Assembly (NCBI GenBank): GCA_029237695.1
Contig: CM055274.1
Location: forward strand, 20,387,505-20,451,504
Source of the DNA: Conchocele bisecta
Lineage: Eukaryota; Mollusca; Bivalvia; Lucinida; Thyasiridae
Direction: 5' to 3'
Length of the DNA stretch: 64,000 nt
Under the pieces are notes generated by a model. The model was not told the DNA's origin and made no database searches. It saw only the letters and a program-made list of their open reading frames with translations. Within the stretch, counting starts at the first letter, position 1. Each line of letters begins with the position of its first letter. The position numbers were made by a program, and so were the translations under genes. Positions 1 through 9,041 of this stretch are shown in pieces.

Positions 1-120
1 TTGGCTTTGACACATTCAGATATATTTTATTCCATACGATAACACACCATTTATTTCAGAAGAGACCAATTTAACGCACAAACTCAAAATGATTGTATAT
101 AAGTATCATCAGTAAATATA

Positions 121-272
121 GGAATGAATGGCCTTTTTGTGGAATTTATCGGGGTATAAACATGGAAAAGTCGCGGGAATACTGGACGAAGGCCGGAAGG
201 CCTCGTCCAGTATTCCCGCGACTTTTCCAAGTTTATATCCCCGATAAATTCCACAAAAAGGCCATTCATTCC
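121..272. repeat. Fold-back repeat FB1, copy 1
   Basis: Two arms of about 75 bp are near-perfect reverse complements meeting near 196-200, each beginning GGAATGAATGGCC at the outside. A second copy lies at 26629-26782. The roughly 55 bp right of this copy match, inverted, the sequence just left of the second copy, so the hairpin belongs to a longer repeat. Small open frames here are hairpin sequence, not genes. Confidence 0.9.
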
Positions 273-1908
273 TTATAATTCCAGCATTTGAAATAAATTC
301 ATCAATAAAATGTGTTTATTTTCCGTTTTCTTAAGAATTAGTTTAACTGCGCCTCACGGTTACGGAAAGTAGTTCGGCGTTGGAGTTTACTGGGATATAA
401 ATTTTGGACAGAGTCTTGTTACGGGCCAATCAAATGTAAGGGAATTGTGTAAATATTTTTGTGCGGGAATTATTATTCAAATGAAAGCTGGTTTTGATAT
501 AATAGGACAAACATGGAGTAAACTTTAGAAGTGTTGATATTTGGAAGCCATCTTGGATTTATATATGGAATTTACAATTCACAATTATTACACATTTCTG
601 TTCTCCGTGACGACCATTTAAGCTGCTGTATCTACTAATATGTCAGGTTGTGGACAATTTGTATTGCGCATTAGCTAAACACTATCATGATCAATGTCGT
701 AGCTCGTTTTCGGATGCAAATAGCCATTGGGTAGAAATATATATACATGTAGTCATGAAATGTAGTTGAACTTTTGTCTTTCCTCCATAACGGAGGTTCA
801 TCCACATTACACTAACTTTAAAAACACTTATTTTAACATTTACACTATACGTAAACGATTCTAACGATAATTAATAAAATGTCTTAACTAAAATTTCCAT
901 ACATATACAGCATTTTAACATGCCTTCCAAGACCCTGTCCTCCGTGTCAAAATTGTTGATTTATTTTCTAATGGCATGTATGTGCCAGCACAGGTATGCA
1001 CATGATTTTTTTCGTTTACAGATGCATCACTGGCCGTTATATAACTTGAGATAGCACCCGCCACGTATTCCAACTTGTATATTAGAATCACTGGTATGGT
1101 GTCTGCATATAAAACGGTTTATAATATAACTTCGAATATGAAGAAACAAAAATGCCCCATGCGTAGCAGATGCCAATGTCACTGACGGAAGATAACATAA
1201 TTACAGGGATCATATAACACATAACACCGTTGTTATTGCGCACCAGGGTACATAATTACATGGCATAGCAAATCTATAACGGAGGACAGGGGTTACGGAG
1301 GTAATAATTTATGTATTATATGTCATTTAGTTTTGCCTTTTAAAGTAGATACACTTTTATAAGCATTTGTAATGAAGTCCATGGATAAGAACATAACGTT
1401 CATATTATAATTATTGTAACGTCCCGCCCGTAAGCTGCGCAGAAAATGGACCAGAGTACGATTTCCTCAAGGTAGCGTAGATAAAACAATAGCCTCATAT
1501 TATGCTTAATATGCTTCATATTATGGAATATAGTGAGACAATGTGTGTGTTATTCACTGTCATGGTTATTCGTGATAAGATACAGAAATGTTGAATCACA
1601 TGTCGCCACATTATTCCCTCCCCACACTCTACAAGCTCGTCCCCGAACTCGATTAAGTGAAGTAAATATTTTGTTTGAAGATATACATACATTACTTCCA
1701 TAATTGCATTCAAGTAATAATTTATTACTCAGATCAACTTGCATATCTATACCAATGTAGATAACAATATAACAATTGAAATATAACTATTATTTTTAGT
1801 TTTATATACAAACTAAATATGTTCTTAATACTGTCATGTGTGCATCACTATGTACATACAAGTAAATCAACCATATGAGTGTTTTCGCATATTTGTTCTT
1901 ATAAAATA
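273..1908. other. AT-rich non-coding stretch
   Basis: No open frame longer than about 65 codons is present and no splice-like coding segment or recognisable repeat was seen beyond the first 60 bp, which are shared with FB1 copy 2. Confidence 0.6.
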
Positions 1909-2060
1909 TCACTTAGCTCTACATCTCTAATCACCATTTAGTAATGCAACCAATTAGTTTTGTTACAATTACTTTCCTATTTGTTGTCTAAGTGCTATTT
2001 TCTTATATAATATAACTGTATATAACTTAGCTACACATCTCTAATCATCACTTAGTAATA
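1909..2060. repeat. About 100-bp repeat unit, left block
   Basis: A unit running from CACTTAG through CATCTCTAATCACCATTTAG to CTATTTGTTGTCTAAGTG occurs here once and then restarts, truncated, just before the hairpin at 2068. The same unit recurs twice at 2451-2612. Confidence 0.75.
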
Positions 2061-2067
2061 TATAGAG

Positions 2068-2225
2068 GATATTCATATTTTTGCAACGAATATGACATAT
2101 ATGTTCATCGAGTGGTGTGGAATGTCCATTTTTCACGAGTGCCGTTAGGCACGAGTGAAATATGGACATTTCACACCACGAGATGAACTTATATGTCATA
2201 TTCGTTGCAAAAATATAAATATTCT
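2068..2225. repeat. Hairpin repeat with about 70-bp arms
   Basis: The left arm (TTTTTGCAACGAATATGACA) is matched in reverse complement on the right, with a short loop near 2140-2150. It sits between two blocks of the same 100-bp unit, as expected of a fold-back element inserted into a tandem repeat or carrying it. Confidence 0.85.
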
Positions 2226-2450
2226 ATTTAGTATATACCGCTCCATAGAAATTAGCAGTGTTTAGACTGTATACGGTAATGAATCTGTATTTGCAGCATA
2301 TTTGCAGTCCGGCACTCCAGGTGCGCGTTATGAATGTAGATAGCGGAAGTAGTCGTATTTTCACAGGAAGATGTTTATTTCATCGATGAGAACATATGAC
2401 TTTTATTTAAATCGTATAACTATGTATTTCATGAGTAGGTATATAATAAA

Positions 2451-2612
2451 ACCAATTAGTTTTGTTACAATTACTTTCCTATTTGTTGTCTAAGTGCTAT
2501 TTTCGTATATAATATCACTTAGTTACACATCTCTAACCACCATTTAGTAATACAACCAATCAGTTGTGTTACAATTACTATCGTATTTACTTGTCTAAGT
2601 GATGTATACCAT
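2451..2612. repeat. About 100-bp repeat unit, right block
   Basis: Two further copies of the 1909-2060 unit, slightly diverged, lie on the other side of the hairpin. Confidence 0.75.
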
Positions 2613-3019
2613 ACACAGCACTGAGGAATGATGTCGCTAACTTTTAACTTCATGTGTTAATAATTACTCTGCAAATACACATCAGTATCACAATTTACCT
2701 AATGACGGATTGACAGACACTGAATGACTGAATGAAGAGACAACATGTGAAAATGGATAATTCAAATCGGCGAGACATAAGACATTTGTAAGAATTGCAT
2801 TAAAATTGCACTTGATATCTCAACGACATAATAGGTGTATTAATTCACTGTACATTATAAGTATCTCGCATTACTCTTTCTTTGCACCATGGTTCTAAAG
2901 TTTCCATACTATCCATTGAAAATAATAAATATAATGTAATAGTAAGAACAACAATCAAAATACAACATGTCTTATATCTACCGATTTCAGTCATCTCAAT
3001 TTCACTTAACATTTTATCA

Positions 3020-3024
3020 CACCG
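3020..3024. repeat. Target-site duplication, left (CACCG)
   Basis: The five bases CACCG abut the left terminal repeat and are repeated exactly at 18966-18970 against the right terminal repeat. Confidence 0.8.
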
Positions 3025-3173
3025 AGTAGTATAAAGGGAGTCAAAATGATATCACCTACGGTGGTATAACTTCTTTCCCTTTATAGTACCCCCACCACCC
3101 CCGAAAAAAATACAAAAATTGGTTAACGAGAAAATTGTATCCGACAGCAAATTTATAAATTTTGGAGAAAATT
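3025..3173. repeat. Left terminal inverted repeat
   Basis: About 149 bp align with the reverse complement of 18815-18965 with only a handful of mismatches. It includes a small internal hairpin, imperfect here and near-perfect in the right copy (ATACCACC...GGTGGTAT), and a C-rich run around 3088-3102. Similarity ends around 3173. Confidence 0.95.
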
Positions 3174-3183
3174 ATTGTGCAAA

Positions 3184-3206
3184 GAGTGAGTCAAAATGAT
3201 ACCACC
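3184..3206 (+). repeat. Subterminal repeat of the terminal-repeat tip motif
   Basis: The motif GAGTCAAAATGATACCACC near the tip of the terminal repeat (3038 onward) recurs here just inside it, followed further in by AAAGGTGGTGATGTCACTC at about 3254-3274. Iterated subterminal motifs are often binding sites for transposition or replication proteins; that role is inference. Confidence 0.6.
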
Positions 3207-3296
3207 AAAGTTTGTAACGTTATTGAGCTGTATTGTAGATTCCACCCCCAACCAAAAGGTGGTGATGTCACTCATTAAAAAAAAATTAAAAAAAAT

Positions 3297-3365
3297 TAAC
3301 CCCTAGAGTGGGACTCGAACCCGCGCCAGCAAAACCCTTCTGAGCCCACCCGGCTAGCCACCTTC
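3297..3365 (-). repeat. tRNA-like sequence (SINE head or tRNA fossil)
   Basis: Read on the minus strand this has a T-arm/B-box-like GGGTTCGAGTCCC and, about 35 bases before it, an A-box-like TAGCCGGGTGGG, followed by T-rich sequence. No matching acceptor stem forms, so it is not a functional tRNA gene as it stands. It lies in the left arm of the viral element and may be a tRNA-derived SINE that landed there. Confidence 0.55.
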
Positions 3366-3414
3366 TCTGTTCTTTGTCTTTGTCTTTTTCGTCTCGTGTT
3401 GTGGCTAGCCGGGT
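3347..3414. repeat. 15-bp inverted repeat around the tRNA-like sequence
   Basis: CACCCGGCTAGCCAC at 3347-3361 is the exact reverse complement of GTGGCTAGCCGGGTG at 3400-3414. The first arm overlaps the A-box end of the tRNA-like sequence; the 38-base loop is pyrimidine-rich. Confidence 0.8.
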
Positions 3415-4381
3415 GTATAGCTACCCGTACAGTACACCCCCATCTATTGGCTGATCTAGGAATCAGTGTCGAAAGTGTCGAAATTCTAGGCAACCTTGGA
3501 AGTGCCTGCACGGAAGCACTGAGCGCTCATTTTTTTGTCAAGGGGCGTCCCCCAAGACAAATTATTGTTGTTAATTTTACATATATTAAGCTAAAACCGT
3601 GTTGTGCAATACCAAATATTTACTTGTTTTTTTTTGTATTTGTTTTATATATAACAAGTTCGTTTTTATTTAATAATATAGGTTATAACGTTCTAAATTA
3701 TTAAAAGTCAAATTAGAAAAATAAAAAACATGCCAACCAATAAGAATGTAAGAAATACTTCCGGAAATATCGATATCGGGTTGCCATATTTTCGGCTGTA
3801 ATACACAACCTCGTGTGTGTAGTATATATTAAAGTGTGTTTGTTTTACACCTCGGAAGATGTAATCGTGTAAATCGATAACTCGTTTAACATATCGTCTG
3901 TTTACCTCTATATACCTAATATACATGTAAGGAGGAATATTTATAAACTGGACACAGAATTTTGTTTGTACAGTGGAACCTCTCTAAAATGGACACTTCA
4001 TATTTTAATCTATCGGCAGACGACAATGTTTCAATTACACAGTTATGAACAGTCGAGTATATCCTTATCGAGGCCACGGTGTGTGTATTGATTTAAACAC
4101 ACACAACAGTCACCGGTGTATTTATACAATAGAGATTGGCGTGTATTAGTTTAACCATAGTCGACAAGATATGGAGATGCGTTATATATAAGAGTGTTGA
4201 ATGTGGCACGATTACTTCCTGTTACGCACATTTTGTGGTTATTGATAAGTATGGTGGTCAGTGGGTGTCATAACGGGCCCGCAAAAGTTTTATGTTCCGT
4301 ATGGAGGGGCCGTTGGAACAGCTGGTCTGTATGGTGGAGGAATATCCTGCTGTCGCCGCTGCAGACACGCGAATAAGCATA
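3415..4381. other. Left arm of the viral element, no clear gene
   Basis: Nearly 1 kb without a convincing coding region. Around 3970-3998 is a copy of a short motif (GTGGAACCTCTCTAAA then GGACAC) that starts a dispersed repeat elsewhere in this window (34062, 50090). A short glycine-rich frame near 4270-4390 lacks a start codon, so I did not call it. Confidence 0.5.
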
Positions 4382-4984
4382 TCACGTCCCGAGACGGGCG
4401 AGGAGATTTGTTCTCTCGTCGGCCCTCCCTTCCATAACTAGTTTTTTTATATCTTCGTCCGCGAGAATTTGTGGTCGAGCCTTGGACCGGATCGTACCCT
4501 TTAACTCCTGGTATCTGGCCATCTCTTCGACGATCATTTTGAACTCGCTATCTGATATATCGTTGTCGGCTATCGCTTTTGACACGATAACGTCGATACT
4601 GTTTTTCTTAGATCTCGCGAGAACCGCTATTCGATCGTGCTTTCGACTCTTAGCCTCTAGTTTTCGGTCCACGAGTCTGGTCGTCATGCAAAGCAGTCCC
4701 GTCCTCGCCGCTACAGCACTCAAGGTCGCCGCGACCGGTGCAGCGACAACTGTTGACAATAAAGACACACTACCCACCCCGCTTTTAACGGAAGCTGAGG
4801 CTAACGTGGTGCTCACCCCCTGTAATATATTGACTGACAGCCTATATTTCTTCGCATAACCCGTCCGCGTCTCTCCCTCGTGTTGTAGAATCTGTTGTAT
4901 CTCAACGATCCTGGTCATCCTAAAGGATGCCGGGTCGGCCGTCCCCGAAGGTAAGTGTGGATATAGTTTCTCGTCATTCATCAT
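4382..4984 (-). CDS. Virion-type protein with small-residue hydrophobic segment
   Basis: Intact 200-codon frame, leftmost gene of the element. Residues about 1-50 are charged. Residues about 53-98 form a long Ala/Ser/Val/Thr-rich hydrophobic stretch that could be one or two membrane-interacting helices. Residues 104-200 are charged and helical in character. It overlaps the upstream frame by four bases (its ATG overlaps the stop of the 5522-4981 gene), so the two are probably co-expressed. I recognise the overall pattern as one that recurs in Polinton-type elements of invertebrates but know no proven function. A membrane-associated capsid component is a guess. Confidence 0.7.
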   Translation of the reverse strand: MMNDEKLYPHLPSGTADPASFRMTRIVEIQQILQHEGETRTGYAKKYRLSVNILQGVSTTLASASVKSGVGSVSLLSTVVAAPVAATLSAVAARTGLLCMTTRLVDRKLEAKSRKHDRIAVLARSKKNSIDVIVSKAIADNDISDSEFKMIVEEMARYQELKGTIRSKARPQILADEDIKKLVMEGRADERTNLLARLGT

Positions 4985-5522
4985 AAATCAAGTTGTATTA
5001 ACAGTGTAGCAATAGTGGAGGAAGTTGCTTTGTCAGCAATTTTTGTAACAAAGTTAATAACACTACCTGCCGAAATTTTAATTGAAGTGTCATCATCGAA
5101 TATGGTAAACCCTGACCTCTGTCCCGCGTGCTTGGTGATGCCAGATTTCTGTTCTACACCATTCAGGATGATATTCACTCGGACTTCGGCAGCGGCGTGT
5201 CCGCGAAAGTTGACCGAGCAGACCGCCATTCGAAAAATCGTCCCAGACACTGCCATGGTGTAACCCCCATATCTGTTACTCGCGTTGGCACCGAATGAAT
5301 ATTCGTAGGCCCCTCGTTCAGTGAACCCCGCTCCTCAGCCCAAACTGTTATGATTGGTTTTCGAGTTTGCGATCGCTGCACGTGCGCAACCGCCGTAGCC
5401 GCGTCTCTGCGGGCCTGCGCTACACCCCCCTCCAGTATTCTCATTGCGGCTTCATCATATGATGCGCCCGCGACGGGAACGTCCTGTTCTAAGTTGGAAC
5501 TACCTGGACCGTATATGCTCAT
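4981..5522 (-). pseudogene. Probable beta-rich surface/fibre-type protein, one frame break
   Basis: The first part (5522 to about 5313) has a charged, Ala-rich helical start. The reading frame then changes by one base in a run of four C at 5310-5313, and the second frame continues open to 4981. The second part alternates hydrophobic and polar residues (around 5256-4985), typical of a small beta-sandwich. Total length would be about 180 residues. Position among the virion genes and the beta-rich tail suggest a fibre or spike-like role; this is inference. A TATATATATA stretch at 5535-5549 lies just upstream of the start. Confidence 0.6.
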
Positions 5523-5529
5523 GATTAAT

Positions 5530-5552
5530 ATGTAAAATATATATATATTATG
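5530..5552 (-). promoter_or_regulatory. TATA-like promoter for the 5522-4981/4984-4382 pair
   Basis: An uninterrupted alternating TA run of about 12 bases sits some 15-30 bases before the minus-strand start at 5522, in the short gap after the stop of the 6249-5554 gene. Confidence 0.4.
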
Positions 5553-5553
5553 T

Positions 5554-6249
5554 TTAATCTGTTATTTCGAGAACGACCGAAATCGGGTAATAGTTATTCA
5601 ACTTTCTCTCTTGATCATCAAGAATAGAAATATTCAATTCGTGGATGTGCCCCGATTCCAAACGTTTCATCTTGGGTGTTGGAAAGTCGATGTTCACTGT
5701 CTCACCGAAGAAACTGTCACCAGCAGGCACAGGTTTTAGTAATGTGTTCAGAGCCCCGTCTACCACGTTCTCGGATGTACTGAGCTGCATCAAGTGAATG
5801 TGAAGATTTTTTGTGACCGCCAAATTCACTGGTCGGTCTCCGAAATAGGTCCCCGATTGAAACATGCCACCGTTAGCCGAGTGTGCCTTCTCGAAACCGA
5901 GCAAGGGGATTAGCTCACTTGTCAAGGTTACGGTCCACCCGTGTTCGACCTTGAATGTCACCAACCCATTGATCTTTGAAATTACGAGGCTGGCTCGACC
6001 CGCAAGTTCCGTTGCAACAATTTGTTGTAAGTCTCCGGTGCTCCAAAGTCCTGGGTCTAGCAGTTTTGGATCACGGAGTCGACCGCCTTGTTCACCCCCA
6101 AACGCGAACCCTTGATTTTTTCCCACACATTGCCAGCCTACCGTGAAGGTGATTGATCTGACGCCGGCCTTTTGAAGTTCACAACTCTCTTTTTGAACAT
6201 TAGTGATAGTAGCAAATATAATAATATATTTCAATGGATACCAAAACAT
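5554..6249 (-). CDS. Minor-capsid-like (penton-type?) beta-rich protein
   Basis: Open frame of 231 codons. The body is rich in alternating hydrophobic residues and Gly/Asn turns with few long helices. It ends in a short aspartate-rich turn followed by a hydrophobic strand, an ending I associate with the smaller jelly-roll proteins of Polinton-like elements; that link is from memory and unproven. The listed ATG at 6249 lies inside the start of the oppositely oriented gene at 6234, and the first 20 or so residues look like translated promoter. The true start is probably further in and has no ATG in this frame, so the start is uncertain. Confidence 0.55.
   Translation of the reverse strand: MFWYPLKYIIIFATITNVQKESCELQKAGVRSITFTVGWQCVGKNQGFAFGGEQGGRLRDPKLLDPGLWSTGDLQQIVATELAGRASLVISKINGLVTFKVEHGWTVTLTSELIPLLGFEKAHSANGGMFQSGTYFGDRPVNLAVTKNLHIHLMQLSTSENVVDGALNTLLKPVPAGDSFFGETVNIDFPTPKMKRLESGHIHELNISILDDQERKLNNYYPISVVLEITD
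6190..6233. promoter_or_regulatory. Divergent AT-rich promoter between leftward and rightward genes
   Basis: The stretch AAATATAATAATATATTTCA immediately precedes the plus-strand ATG at 6234 and lies at the 5' side of the leftward gene. It is the only AT-rich spacer available for both. Confidence 0.4.
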
Positions 6250-6748
6250 TTAGCTTTAACTCTAATGCAAAGTACGCGGTCGGTGGTAAATACACGCAAA
6301 AAGACGTTGTTAACCGCCTTGTACACCCAACCGTAACGGTTAGACCGGACAGTGGCTTTGCCACCAATTTCCCTAACACGTTTGAGAAATATGTAGTTCC
6401 AAAGACTACTAGTCAAGATGTAATACTAAGATGGGATTTTTCCCATATGAACTTCTGGCAGAACCAGCTAAATTTCGCTGTATGGTGCGCAACGGCCGGA
6501 TGTGGAGTTTCCCATCAAGACCATCTGACATCAAGAATGTCATGCTCCGAAGTGTCTACAACTTTCACGTGTATTACACCATTAGGAGGATTCTCAAAGA
6601 ACTAGGTATTCCACTACCTCAAGACGACGGCTGGGATCCCATTTCCAGCACATACGACCGTAAGGCGTTCGAAAGATTGTGTAACGAATTTGGGTACCAA
6701 AAGACGCGGATTGGAGACAGAAAGAATATACCCCAACCAACAGTTTAG
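6234..6748 (+). pseudogene. Conserved virion-type protein, one frame break
   Basis: The first part (6234 to about 6530) is open and includes the motif WCATAGCG. The frame then changes by one base somewhere between 6515 and 6545, and the second frame runs open to 6748. Together this would be about 171 residues of mixed alpha/beta character with no membrane segment. I recognise the Trp/Cys-rich core as recurring in invertebrate Polinton-type elements but cannot name a function. Start choice: first ATG after the AT-rich divergent promoter. Confidence 0.65.
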
Positions 6749-6910
6749 GGTTAGTTCACCTTAAAGGCTTAGTTAGTGGTGGGCATCTTAATAAAGTCTC
6801 CGCATATTTCTCAGTGTTGTGGAGTGCTCGCGGAGCTACCCCACCACCAGTTAGAAAAATGGCAACATGAACTAAATATAATTATAAGTTGAATAAGATG
6901 ACGTTCGGTG
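6749..6910 (+). other. Intergenic spacer with poly(A)-like signal
   Basis: AATAAA at about 6790 follows the stop at 6748. TATAATTATAAGTTG before 6897 may serve as promoter for the next gene. An out-of-frame ATG at 6898 opens only 13 codons. Confidence 0.4.
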
Positions 6911-7689
6911 ATGAAGTGCTTGGAGGGCTTTGCGTGTAAAGACGGTTATTGTCATTGGCTACCCACTAAAGTAGCCCACGTGGAATACCTAGACCTGGGT
7001 GATACTCCACAGATGCGAATTGCGTGGACCACATTTATGTTAGATAAAATCACTGGATTTACGCAGGGCGGGGTCATTCGCCTCAACGACTCCATTCGCA
7101 TATACGTCTGGGCCATCCTCGCCTCACAGAAGCAAACGCGCAGTGCTATACTGGGCACGGGAACGGCCTTTGACGCACAAAAACAGTTCTTGGCACTTGT
7201 CGAGGACGCCATATCAGCTAAGGTGGACCTCCAGAAGGCGATCCAGAATTATCAAGACGTTTTGCAGACTGCCCGCACCCCAGTAGACTACGCATTTGGA
7301 ATAGGTCTTTATATGGCGCCGAGCAATATGATACTACGAGACGACCCGGTTGACAGTTACAATAATCAGATCGTAGTCGCCACCACCAACCAAAAAATCG
7401 GCCGCAATGGGAACGTGAACACGGGTATCATCAAACTCCCCCCCCCACCCCCCCCCCCCACAAGACGGCCGGGAGCGGAGTCGTAAGTGGAATAAAACAC
7501 AAAATGGATACACCTCCGTTGAACCCAGTACCCCCAATTCGCAAATTGGATGCACCATCGAGTTTCCCCAATCCAATCATCAACAATGTTGAAACACCAA
7601 TCGAGATTGGAAGCACAACACATGAGGAGGAGAAATTAGGGCTCGTCGTTGCCCTCGTGGCGGTCGGATTATTTGTACTTTGGTTTTAG
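6911..7689 (+). pseudogene. C-terminally anchored virion-type membrane protein broken at a poly-C tract
   Basis: The frame from ATG 6911 is open to 7486 and encodes a soluble domain of about 175 residues, rich in aromatic and polar residues, ending in a proline run coded by C9-A-C12 (7438-7459). In a second frame, sequence from the poly-C tract through 7504 is open to 7689. It encodes a proline-rich linker and then a typical C-terminal membrane anchor (LGLVVALVAVGLFVLWF as the last residues). The simplest reading is one gene of about 260 residues with a one-base slip in the homopolymer. Alternatively 7504-7689 is a separate 61-residue tail-anchored protein. Confidence 0.65.
7438..7459 (+). 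repeat. Poly-C tract (C9-A-C12) inside coding sequence
   Basis: Nine C, one A, then twelve C. It lies exactly where the reading frame of the membrane-anchored gene changes. Such tracts are hot spots for replication slippage and for sequencing error. Confidence 0.9.
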
Positions 7690-8965
7690 GAACTCTCGGG
7701 CGGAGAATAGTAGGAGACCGGCGATCGCCACGATTAGAGCCCAAGCATTCACGGCGAGCCATGCGGCCGTTTTTGATAATATGGATAACAAGTATGAGAC
7801 GATACCCCCGATCACCCCAAGGCAGTGCGGCGGCCGCCTTTCCGGCTAATTTAGCCAGGAGACTGGCGAGGGCTTTTAGTTGTTGTTTTATCCACCCCTT
7901 GGCTCCATCGGATGGCGCGGGTGGTGGATTGGGTGCAACCGTCGCACCACCAGTGAAAGCTAGAATTATGGTCGATATAGTCATGCCGATAGCCGCGAGG
8001 ATGCTTGCTATCGTGATGCCCTGCTCTCTGAACAGAGTGCGAAGACGCTCACCGAGTGTCGTGTCCTCGTGCAGAACCTTCGAGATTGTTTCGCTGATCC
8101 GATTGATTTGGGTGCGGAGAGCGTCACGGCAAGCCGATGCAGCCTCCAATCGAGCTTCTCTTTCGTCCTGCAACGACCGCAGGCGTTCGGTGATCCGCTC
8201 GGTAGATTCTCTATCGCCACCGGCTTCCCCAAGTTTTCTTTCTTCTATCGCGATATGCTCATCCAGCGCCGTTAGTTTGGAGAGGTTAAGGACCAATTCA
8301 CCCCGGACCTTTTGAAGAGCCTTATCGAGTCCCCGGAGTTCGCGAAGAGGTAACGGTGGGTCATCTGTAGACAGGTTGAGTATTTCGTTTTCGCTGAACG
8401 TGGTCTCCACCGTGTTAATAGCGTCGGTGGCCACTCGAGGGACCTCGCTGAGCTCGACAGTTTCTATCGCGGCGGCTGTCTTCGCCATCGTTTCGTCGGT
8501 AGACTTGAGGGCCTCTACAGCGCGGGCCGGCATAATTTGTTTACCCTTCTTCCAATCTACGAATCCGAGTTCGCTCCTTATGATTTCGCCACCGCCCCGG
8601 TTTCCGGCAATGGTGTTTAGCGCTAGGGGTTTTTTGGTATTCATGTTGATGATTCGGATCTTTGATGATATTAGTCGCAACCTACCATTCACATTCAATT
8701 CGAACTTGGAGTAGTCGCGACCGACAGATGGGACCAGACCTTTTTCTGCCAAACTGTTGTAATGGTCGTTTACAGCTCCCTCGAGTAATTCCCGACTTAG
8801 ACCAACGCTACTGGTAGCGCCACCTATTTCCTCCAATTGTGATTGGATTGGATCTGGAGTCTGTATGGTGGGTGTCGTGAGGGAATCCTCGAAGTCATCA
8901 TCATCATCACCATCGAGGTAATCGTCTCTGCCGATTTCATCCATGTCAATATCGTAATCAGCCAT
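7669..8965 (-). pseudogene. Acidic, coiled-coil, membrane-anchored virion-type protein, one frame break
   Basis: Starts at ATG 8965. Residues 1-30 are strongly acidic, about 205-300 are a charged helical region consistent with a coiled coil, and about 317-339 are a hydrophobic membrane segment. A proline-rich linker and an amphipathic Lys/Ala helix (about 357-380) follow. At 7819-7820 the frame changes by one base. The other frame is open to a stop at 7669-7671 and encodes two more hydrophobic segments and a short basic tail. The uninterrupted 461-codon frame ends instead in low-quality basic sequence, so its tail is spurious. It overlaps the convergent gene by 21 bases. A structural membrane protein is inferred. 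Confidence 0.65.
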
Positions 8966-9041
8966 TTTATAATTATTATATAATTATGTATTAAAGACAA
9001 AACCATACGGGTTTAATAGAGTTATTTAGTTTCACTAAATT
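8966..9041. promoter_or_regulatory. Divergent promoter before the capsid gene
   Basis: The 76-bp gap between the leftward coiled-coil gene and the rightward capsid gene contains TTATAATTATTATATAATTA, the strongest AT-rich block nearby, in otherwise GC-rich coding DNA. Confidence 0.45.

Noticed and set aside
3297..3365. Functional tRNA gene
   Set aside because: No acceptor stem pairs; only A/B-box-like parts.
3396..3704. Plus-strand 102-codon frame in the left arm of the viral element
   Set aside because: It starts inside the 15-bp inverted repeat, has no domain-like composition and ends in AT-rich sequence.
4482..4859. Plus-strand 125-codon frame opposite the 4382-4984 gene
   Set aside because: Shadow of the minus-strand gene, which has the better composition and overlaps its neighbour's stop.
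7580..7816. C-terminal tail of the uninterrupted 461-codon minus-strand frame
   Set aside because: Basic, proline-rich out-of-frame sequence; the other frame carries the membrane segments.
7680..8315. Plus-strand 211-codon frame
   Set aside because: Antisense shadow of the acidic coiled-coil gene; Arg/Ser-rich composition typical of shadows.
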